Source: Tetracladium setigerum (taxonomy: Eukaryota > Ascomycota > Leotiomycetes > Helotiales). From it: a stretch of DNA of 64,000 bases. A model generated the notes under the pieces. It did no database searches and was not told where the DNA came from. It saw only the letters and a program-made list of their open reading frames with translations. Positions 56,440 to 64,000 of this stretch are shown piece by piece; the stretch's first letter is position 1, and each line of letters opens with the position of its first letter. Position numbers and translations under genes: made by a program. The stretch lies in the NCBI GenBank assembly GCA_031472005.1, contig PZJY01000009.1, positions 1,302,001 through 1,366,000 of the forward strand. The letters run 5' to 3'.

Positions 56440-56868
56440 TTTTTGTTGATCACAGGCTCTGGATAATTACCCGCCTGTGCCTGATGAGTGCAGGATGAGA
56501 ATGTACAGTACAGAAAGGGAAAAAATGGAAGTTAGGAGCATGCTTTGAAAGTGCCAAGTGCGTATGAAAGATGTAGTATTGGGATCTTTGCAGATGCTCC
56601 CTAGGAAAGGCAAAACCAAAACTAAAACCAATACCAATGCTTGGGAACGACGAGATTGTCGAGGTGGGAATTACAGAAAAAAGAATTGAAGGACACTTGC
56701 TCTTCGTTTATGCGATTGAATGTCTGTCTCCACGGGGGCACGCCAAAGTACCTGTTTTTCACGTCCACATAAAGTAGTAGTGGATTCTACGATGACTGTT
56801 GTGAGAAAGAAATGGAGTCATAAGCGAGATTTAAAGAAGAAGCAGAGAACAACAACAAGAAGAAGAAT

Positions 56869-57735
56869 ATGGGGCCGAAGTCGGCAACTGACGGTGTGGA
56901 TGAAGACAACACTACGCTGCCGACTACTCTGCCGGTTGACCGATTTTGGACGACGGCCCAGCCCTACCGAAGGCTGTATGCCACACGAAGAGGATGAAGC
57001 GTAGCCGTAGCGGTGCGCGGAGTCGAATACCGACGGCTTTTTCATCATCATGTTTCAAGCCACGACGAGTATCAAACCTTCTTCTTGACTCATTATGTTT
57101 GGTGGGGAAGAATACTTACTGTACAGTTAGTTTAGCATGCATGGAGGCAAGGGCTGATCTCCCTTTCGCTTGGGTCTCGCTATCCAAATATTCAATCAAA
57201 ACAACCGGCCCCAGCTCATGGCACTGGCCAGCCAACCAACCAGCTTGTCAGGAGAAAGGCGCAAAGGCTTCTAGAAGAAACCCAACACGACAGATACCAC
57301 ACCCAGAAGCAGATTTACGAGGATGCAGATGATGAAATTCCTGATACCCAAGCCAATGCTCTGGACCACGCGGCGGTCTTCACGGTGGGTTTTTTCCAAA
57401 GGGGTGTTGTGACAAGTATTATTTTTTTGACCATGTTCCTTGGTCCGCATGAACAGGCTATGAAGAAAATTTCAGTCGGCGCGTCAAAGGCAAATGAGGT
57501 TTCCCCTAACGTTAAGTATACTCGAAATATTGATTCCCAACAATCGTGTAAGGAAAGACGAGACGGAATTGTGACAAAGAGGTACAGGCAAGAGTCAGCG
57601 AAAAGATGGGTTCTTCGTGTTGCGATCAGTACGCTGGAGCACGTTGTGTCCCTGTACGTTAGGAATACTCGAGCCATGTTCGCTAAAGGAAAGGGGAAAC
57701 GGTGTGTGACAAACAAATTCCCAGGGTTCACATAA
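56869..57735 (+). pseudogene. Long plus-strand frame with two in-frame stops
   Basis: A single frame from ATG 56869 (MGPKSATDGVDEDNTTLP) to 57735 has only two stops in 289 codons: TGA at 56995 and a TAG near 57134. Segments on either side are protein-like (VDRFWTTAQPYRRLYATRRG; QLVRRKAQRLLEETQHDRYH; YEDADDEIPDTQANALDH). An intron could remove the TAG (GTATCA ... TACAG). The TGA has no such explanation and would be Trp with one substitution. Decayed or mis-sequenced gene; no family recognised. Confidence 0.3.
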
Positions 57736-58538
57736 AATTTTCACTCTAGCTGCGTGAGCCTTTATTGGTAGCCCTATATTTGGGGTGTTGTTGGGTAAGA
57801 GTGTTCCGGAATTGGGCTTGCGGAGTTCGGTTCTCACACCTTCTGGACGTCGAAGATTTATTTATTATGGGGGTGGGAGGTAGGTCAGAGTCGGTGACAG
57901 GCATTCATTCGGGTGTGGGGTCAATGGCGAGAATGTGGCGTCAGAACTCGAAAGGATCAAGTATATGGTATTCATGAAAGAGTTCTGATGCAATAATGAT
58001 TGAGGGTGTTGCTATTCTGTTGTTATGTTGTTGTTTTGTTTTGGATTTATAAAGAGAGTCAGTCGCTTAATAGTCGCGTGCTTGATTTTGTTATCATCGG
58101 AGAAAGAGACGGCGATCGCTCGCTTTTATTACCAATGCTGCTGGCTTAGATAATCCTGAAACTACATGCAGGGCGTAGGCTTTTGATTAGACCATGATCA
58201 GACCAGGAGGGATCAGGGAGGGCGTGCCATGGCCAGCCACCGCTAGTCTATACCAACTCGCAGGTCTCACATGCACACGTCCTTCTTGCCAATCAAGCAG
58301 ATTCCCACCCTCCATCAAAAAAGATGCTGGAGTTGGCATTGGCATGCAGTAGCTGTCCCATCGGCGTACACACCAAACCTCGTAAGGGTGTCCGTAGTCG
58401 GATGAGCTTCTTTTCAACGGGTCATCGTGCACTCTCTGTGGAGGGGGGAAGGGGATGGGGAGGGGAGCTATGTGAATCCTCTCTGCCTTTATTGAGTCAT
58501 TCTCGCGCCTTTATTCCAACATATCCAGCAAGGTCTTT

Positions 58539-58546
58539 TATATAAG
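58539..58546 (+). promoter_or_regulatory. TATA-like element upstream of the arrestin gene
   Basis: TATATAAG lies about 285 bp before the arrestin ATG, with a pyrimidine-rich stretch (58790-58815) between. Position is plausible for a long 5' UTR. Confidence 0.4.
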
Positions 58547-58823
58547 GTCTGACCCATCCCCCAATTGCGAGCCGTCATCAGATAGAGCAACATTATATCA
58601 CATTTTACACGGCCCAAGACTGGTTCAGGTCTTGATAACAAGTCTCGTGGACCATCACCTCTCGGTTTGCCTTTCCCAAGAAACACCCAAGCTCCAATTG
58701 TCTGGAGCCGCGCTATCAACGACATCATTCCAAGTTTTCCCCCACACCTGCGAGCCGTCGACTACTGCTACTACTACTACTTATTTCCATATCCTCTCCT
58801 CCTCTCCTCCTCTCCGCTCCAAA

Positions 58824-60403
58824 ATGCCTGCCTCTATCTTTTCCAATGCCGAAAGCTTTGGAAGCTTTGCTAAGAAAATGGTGGCACATCCAAAGATGCA
58901 CATCTCGCTGGACAACCACAGCACCGATAAAATATATACAACGCTAGATTCTCTATCTGGTGAGTTTTTATTTAATTAGATAGTTTGTTTTGTCAATTCA
59001 GCAAGCTTACGCAGAGAATGAATAGGCAAGGTAGAGATTACAGCTCCAAACAACTCGCGATTCGACGAGATCAGAATCACATTGGAGGGCACTATCGAGA
59101 CATATGTTGAGAATCTCTCGCCAGCAACCACAAGATGTAGAACCACAGCTCTCCACAACTTTCTCCGATTGAATATGCCGATTCGCGATTCCGACTATCC
59201 TCAGCCACGAATTGCAGAAGCGGGCAGGACATACACATTCCCCTTCAACTTTGTCATTCCCGAGCAGCTACTACCTAGATCTTGCACCCACGAGTGTGTA
59301 GGCGATCACGTCCACCAAGCACATTTGCAGCTGCCACCGAGTATGGGAGATTCAGAGTTTACTGGAAAGGATGATATGGGTCCTGCTATGACGAAAGTGC
59401 GATATGCGATCAAGGCCAAGGTTTTCCGACATGGGATGAACCAAACGAGAAGGTCGTTGTCGTCGAGGATGCACAGAAACTGAAGGTTGTTCCAGCACAA
59501 GCCGAAGCACCACCACTCAGTATCGATAAAAGCGACTCGTACTATTGTCTCTCGAAGACCAAGTCGTTGCGAAAAGGTGTATTTTCCGGAAAGTTGGGCA
59601 AGATCACCGTCTCTGCCTCTCAAACTGGAGCTCTCATGCTTCCAGCTCCATCAGAATCAAGCACAACACCTTCACAGACGGTTGCGACCGTGAAACTTCG
59701 ATTCGATCCTCACGACGAGTCTTGCAAGCCACCAAAGCTTGCTGGTCTGACCACGAAGATCAAGACATCGACCTTTTTCTCGGTTAGGCCACACCAGGAT
59801 ATTGTTACTCGGACTGGGACTCACATCGATTTCGACATGTCTCGAGGGGTCTACGAGACTACGATTCATGTTAATTCAAGGTGCATGGAGGCAGTAACCT
59901 GGACCAGGCAGAGTAGCAACCTCAAACGAAAGAATTCGGCTTCCTCTACCAGCTCCTCGGATTACTCTGATAACAGCAACACTGCCGAACCCGAACAGAG
60001 AGGTCCGTTCTACACTGCTACCATATTGGTTCCAATTTCTTTGCCAGCGACGAAGACTTGGATCCCAAGTTATCAATCGTGCGTTGCTTCTCGAGTCTAC
60101 CTGCTGGACCTCTCTCTCGGTGTACACAAACTCGGTTCGGGCGTTCCTTCGACTTCGATCACTTTGCATCTTCCCGTACAGATTGGAGCTTTGGGAAGTG
60201 GTGCTCAACGAGCAAGTCTCACTCCTGCAGAAGCCGCAGCTGAGCTAGCCGATGCAGAAGAGTTTTTGAGGCCACGAGTGATTGAGATGCCCGAGTTGGG
60301 ACACATTGGAAACAGTGTTCTGTCCGGAGTTCCTGAGCTTCCTCCAAGTTACGAATATTATGCCTCACCGGCTCGCCAGATGGTCGATCCTGGAAGAGGA
60401 TGA
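58824..60403 (+). CDS. Arrestin-like protein (alpha-arrestin domain; one-base frame break)
   Basis: Exon 1 (58824-58959) and exon 2 (59026-60403) are joined by a 66-nt intron, giving 504 residues if repaired. The arrestin N-terminal beta-sandwich is recognisable: MHISLDNHSTDKIYTTLDSLSG, KVEITAPNNSRFDEIRITLEG, AGRTYTFPFNFVIPEQLLPRSC and VRYAIKAKVFR. The arrestin C domain follows (GVFSGKLGKITVSASQTG, KTSTFFSVRPHQ). The C-terminus has a PELPPSYEYY motif near the end; PPSY is a PPxY motif, which recruits Rsp5-type ubiquitin ligases. Such adaptors drive endocytosis of plasma-membrane transporters. The frame breaks around GGG 59434-59436. One added G changes the reading to HGDEPNEKVVVVEDAQKLKVVP, which fits the family. 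Confidence 0.87.
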
Positions 60404-61129
60404 AAGGCCGATTATTCCAATTAATGATTTCAACAATTTTGAGCGAAAAGTGTCTTTGTTGCAAGGCGTTATGGGGGTTCATGTTTTGGGAAGGTTGGAT
60501 TGTGTCTATGGTTCTCGAATATTTTCGGTTAATGATGTTTGTTTATGTTTTGAGGTTTTGGATGGAAAAGAGATTGGCATTTCGCGATACCCACACAGTT
60601 CTCTTTAGTATTAGTATCTAGTTTATTAATCAAACCATGTGTCTATGAATATTTCAAGCCTTATTAATCCCTTGGCGAATACTGGTTTTTTTTTTGTTTT
60701 CACCCAAGCCTGCCCTGCCCCTCCACAAACCCCCGCTATTGTTGTGCCTCAACATCAAATTGCATCACAATCACAATCACATCTAAACAATAAAATAAAT
60801 GCGCAAAACGTAGACTGCAGATCTTAAGGTGGAACAACTCGCAACAGGCAAGCAATCGGGCGTAAAGGACTAATTTGCACTATACGGGTACGGGTACTAT
60901 TGACCGGTCAGGATTAGGTTGTGCCTTGGGCAATGCCCCCGGTGAGCCTTGCCAAGCGACTCGGCTGTCCCTTCAGCCTGCTGGAAGCCTGCACCGATGA
61001 TGCGTGACGAGGGTACAACCACCAGCCAACATCTGGAGTCAGCTCAGCTACATTACATTACATTTAACTGTGATCCATCTGTCCACCCCAAAACCCTTTA
61101 ATATCTTCTCCCTCTTTCTCCTCCTTCGA
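60404..61129. other. Intergenic, arrestin 3' flank and promoter of the DUF7514 gene
   Basis: About 725 bp with no supported gene. T-rich sequence after the arrestin stop is probably its 3' UTR. Confidence 0.45.
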
Positions 61130-61207
61130 ATGCGACCCCGAACATGCAAATTTTGCTACAACCCACCCGATTCCGAAGTCAATGTTGACCATGGCGCAAA
61201 CGACTGA
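61130..61207 (+). promoter_or_regulatory. Overlapping upstream ORF of the DUF7514 gene
   Basis: A 25-codon frame (MRPRTCKFCYNPPDSEVNVD...) starts 61 bp before the main ATG at 61191 and stops at 61207, overlapping the main start out of frame. If transcribed, it should lower translation of the main frame. The main ATG has the better context (GACCATGG). Confidence 0.5.
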
Positions 61208-63236
61208 TTCCAAAGAGTATTATGGCCAACTTTTCCAGGCCGACAAGAATCCCTCGCCGCTCCTTGACGCCCTGCTGCGCGGAATCGCAAACTTCATCGT
61301 ATGTAGGCCAGGAAGACAGAAAGACAGTCTCGCGATGCACCTGCTAACTCTCTGCAGATCGAATCCGTGGGCAGCAAAGACGAGAAATGCCTGACGCCAG
61401 CCAAGTTGGCGGCATTCTACAAATCTGTTGGAGGGAACTATGACTGTACGACCCAACACACCCTCAAATCTGAACGTCCAGCAAAACCTGACCCATATGT
61501 TGTGCCACAGCTCTCTTTGTAGATGTGCCACATCCGTCCATCTCCTGGATCTATGCCTCCATAGGCTGCCAACATACTCTGCAGCCGTCATCAGACGATT
61601 TCTCCCCGCCAAATGTCCCCGCTCTTACCCCACGAGGATTCGTTAGGTGGCAGTCGATTGAGATATTGCTTGGTCCTGAAGAGCATGTCCCCTTTATACA
61701 GAATGCAGTCCGGAATTTCGTAATCAAAAACCCAGATACCGGCGAGAGGTTTCCCATTGTACTGCCTGCAGAGGCATTTCCCTCTGCTCCAGATGCGGAT
61801 ATCGAGAAATGGCACGCCAGTTGCGCAGAGAAATTACGACAGCGAGCAACGCCAAATGCAGAAGAAGATACACCCCATCTACCTCCCAGGCCCAAGGTCC
61901 AAGGATACTCTCATGTAAGAGCTGGCCGGCCAAGAGTAGAAACTGATTACTTCGAGCCTAAATCAAGATCAAGACCGATTCCCTTTCAGCACGTATCCAG
62001 CGCAGACGCTCGACCAGTGCGTCCCAGACTCTCTCGCTCTCCAACCACTCGGGCCCGTCAATTCCTCGCCCCAGAAGATAACGAACCAGCACTTCGCTCT
62101 CGTCGACGAAGCTACCCAGAAAACATGTCATCCCCCGAAATCGTTTCCCCTCCACGGGCAACATACCATATCCCCAACCTCAACAATCCACATTACCAAC
62201 CACAACAAGAACGAAGACACAGTCACAGCCATCACGGCCACCGCTACAGCATCTCCTCGGACGCCTCTTCCGAAGCAGACAGCCAAACCCCAGCCCCACC
62301 AGCCGCGTTGAAGTCGTCGAAGACGAAACTCCACCCCGTCGACACCGTTCAAACCCAAACTCCCATTCACACTCCGATGACAGAGAGCATAGTTCTCATC
62401 GCCACTCGCACTCTGACCGCGAACATCCCAAATTCCGCTTCGCTGGCTCCCCACCCCAGCAACCATCCTCCCGTCCTCGCTCACCGGATCCGCGTAGAAG
62501 AGAGCACCGCTCCCACGACCGCTCCCGAGAGCGTGCAGAACGAGAGCGCGACCGTGAACGCGAAGAGTTCAAACGTCGCAGCTTCCCCATCCCCATTGAC
62601 CTCAGCGGCAAACTCAGCGCACCCTTTATGATGGGTAACAAGAAGAGCCGCGAGAGAGGCGAGAGCGACAGTACTCGTGGATCCAGAAGTAATTCGCACA
62701 GTCGGGCCCCTAATAATGTCAGGTGGAAGGATTCGTACAATGTTGGTGCGGATCCGGATTGGAGACGTGCGCCGCCGCCGGTGCAGGCGGAGCCGCCAGA
62801 GGAGGATATCGTGGAGGTGCAGCATGAGCCGAGGAGGCATAGTAGTAGGGATGGGAGAGAGGGGAAGAATAGGTACAAGGAGAGAGATAGGGAGAGAGAC
62901 AGGGAGAGGGATTCAAAATCGAGGAATAGAGAGAGGAGATCTAGTCATGAGGATTCTGGGAGGAGAGAACGGGAGAGAGACAGAGACAGGGACAGGGAGA
63001 GAGACAGGGATATGGAAAGAAATGAAAGAAACGAAAGGAGAGGAGGTGCTTCTTTCCGCGAGAGGGACGAAGGAGCTTCAAGAAGAGGAGGCGGTGGACG
63101 AGAGAGGAGAGGCGTAAGCCCTCCTCCCAATGTGAGAGTCGTTGATGGTAGCCATTCCAGAAGAGGTGCAAGTCCCATTCGTGGCGTGGATGGGAGGAGA
63201 TATCCTTCTGGTCACGGATCCAGGATTGATGACTAG
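61191..63236 (+). CDS. Putative DUF7514 protein with RE/RD/RS-rich tail (one-base frame break)
   Basis: Exons are 61191-61298, 61358-61445 and 61511-63236 (introns 59 and 65 nt), giving 640 residues if repaired. The N-terminal 200 residues fit the fungal DUF7514 pattern as I remember it: PLLDALLRGIANFI, LTPAKLAAFYKSVG, PSISWIYASIGCQHTLQP, PALTPRGFVRWQSIEILLGPEEH. The function is unknown. The rest is disordered: Pro/Arg/Ser-rich, a His-rich stretch (RRHSHSHHGHRYS), then a long ERDRERD-type tail similar to splicing-factor RS/RE domains. The frame breaks between CCCC 62288-62291 and CCCC 62294-62297. One added C gives SQTPSPTSRVEVVEDETPPRRHRS and opens the frame to 63236. An overlapping upstream frame may control translation. 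Confidence 0.75.
62860..63030 (+). repeat. GAGAGA-type repeat encoding ERDR units
   Basis: Imperfect GAGAGAGACAGG repeats inside the DUF7514 gene code for alternating Arg and Glu/Asp. They are low complexity and probably length-variable; opposite-strand frames here are shadows. Confidence 0.8.
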
Positions 63237-64000
63237 GGTGGAATCGGAATCTTTTAATGAGATATATGACTGAAACGGCAGATACATGATTGATGGAGAT
63301 CAAGCGAAAGCTTGTGGAGTTATATTTGAAAGGTTTCGAAATATACAGCACATATATATATCTATATTTATAGCATGCGTTGGTATTTTTTGCTCTATTT
63401 GAGAAATGAATGGATTTGTTCCCACTCCCGACTAAAGTTCTTTTTTTGGTTTTCATTTTGTTTGGGATGACCTGCCTTCTTAAACTAAAAACTCTTGTAC
63501 CATGTAGGTGGCAAGAAATATAAAGACAAGAACACAAAAGTGAGGGAAAGGAAGGAGGGGCTGTTCTTTTCAATCTTTTTCGCTTGGAATCCCGCTGAGC
63601 AAGAAATGTAAACAAAATACAAGGGGCAACTCGCCACATTGAGAGACATCATTTGGATGACTGAGCAAAGACAGCTTGCTAGATGTTTAAGCACTAGCAG
63701 CCAGGCTATAACGGAGCTTGCAACACTATAGAAGAAGACACGGTAACGTCACACAAGAGACATGTAAAATGTAACTAAGCAGGCATTAGTCTAATATGCG
63801 CCAGATGCATCCCATAAAGCTTAACTCCACAGCTATGCCCGGGATGGGTGGAAAGTAATAAATCAAAAGACAAGCGATGCCAAACTCCATGAAAATCTTT
63901 CCATAACTTTTCCCCCCCAAAAACCCGAACTCCAAGCCTTCCCGTAATAGCAAAATGAAGAAACAATCTAGTCTGCAAAATAGCATGAACCTCATTCTTC
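63237..64000. other. Right-edge non-coding stretch
   Basis: 3' flank of the DUF7514 gene with an AT-repeat (63350-63372). Two overlapping minus-strand frames at 63775-63995 reach the edge, but neither shows a domain. I make no call. Confidence 0.4.

Larger units (their letters stand above)
52383..58823. other. 6.4-kb gene-poor region with fragmentary reading frames
   Basis: No intact recognisable gene. Several short frames have protein-like composition on both strands (listed separately), but they lack domains I can name. They are split by stops or frame changes. A degenerate tandem repeat sits at 54.1-54.3 kb. The region may hold decayed genes, lineage-specific genes with unresolved introns, or both. 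Confidence 0.5.

Noticed and set aside
52383..58823. RIP-degraded transposon
   Set aside because: The region is not strongly AT-rich, and no transposase or reverse-transcriptase motif or terminal repeats are visible. A base-composition and CpA/TpA count would settle it.
11712..62297. True pseudogenes
   Set aside because: Essential genes such as RPP1 are among them, flanking sequence is intact, and there are almost no other lesions. The 52-58 kb fragments are the only candidates for real decay.
62945..63639. Minus-strand frames rich in Leu/Ser/Pro at the right end
   Set aside because: Shadow of the ERDR repeat; composition follows from the repeat alone.
1..64000. tRNA genes
   Set aside because: I looked for GGTTCRANTCC-type B boxes; the two TTTGGGTTCGATAG-like hits (about 1930 and 13550) lack an A box and cloverleaf.

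Overview
The window is nuclear DNA of a filamentous ascomycete (Pezizomycotina). A Leotiomycete is my best guess, from overall gene character only. The evidence is the gene set (CK2 alpha, IQGAP, IMPDH, Pex2, Kap120, Scm3, Atg6, Rpp1, an EDEM-type mannosidase, a Zn2Cys6 factor) and many short introns, mostly 45-110 nt, with GTRNGT-like donors, CTAAC-like branch sites and YAG acceptors. I found no rRNA, tRNA, CRISPR array, complete transposon or virus-like gene.

Layout: 0.5-1.9 kb holds a cell-surface protein with two six-cysteine modules. From 2.4 to 33.2 kb lies a dense housekeeping block: IQGAP (-), IMPDH (+), M28 carboxypeptidase-like protein (-), MFS transporter (+), Na+/H+ antiporter (-), PEX2 (-), KAP120 (+), SCM3 (-), ATG6 (+), CK2 alpha (-), RPP1 (+). 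Neighbours mostly alternate strand, giving divergent promoter pairs and convergent 3' ends. From 33.4 to 52.4 kb the genes are more spaced and more accessory: a secreted Pro/Ser-rich protein (-), a DUF1295 membrane protein (+), a short-chain dehydrogenase (+), a GFA-type zinc enzyme (-), a Zn2Cys6 factor (-), an EDEM-like GH47 protein (-) and a secreted type-B carboxylesterase (+). From 52.4 to 58.8 kb is a gene-poor stretch with short or broken reading frames and a degenerate tandem repeat. The right end holds an arrestin-like gene (+) and a gene for a putative DUF7514 protein with an RE/RD/RS-rich tail (+).

The most important cross-cutting observation is that ten of the 21 recognised genes are readable only if one base is added, at eleven places in all. 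Each place is a short G/C tract, mostly GGGG on the sense strand. In every case the repaired gene length becomes a multiple of three and the conserved protein sequence resumes exactly. The economical explanation is homopolymer under-calling in the assembly, so these genes should not be taken as pseudogenes. A second theme is two stop-free introns whose length is a multiple of three, in CK2 alpha (147 nt) and the antiporter (75 nt). Each could be spliced or retained without breaking the frame.

Functionally the block covers nucleotide synthesis (IMPDH), cytokinesis (IQGAP), centromere identity (SCM3), autophagy (ATG6), peroxisome import (PEX2), nuclear import (KAP120), tRNA/rRNA processing (RPP1) and ER quality control (EDEM). 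I see no biosynthetic cluster: the dehydrogenase, GFA protein and Zn2Cys6 factor are adjacent but do not form a recognisable pathway.
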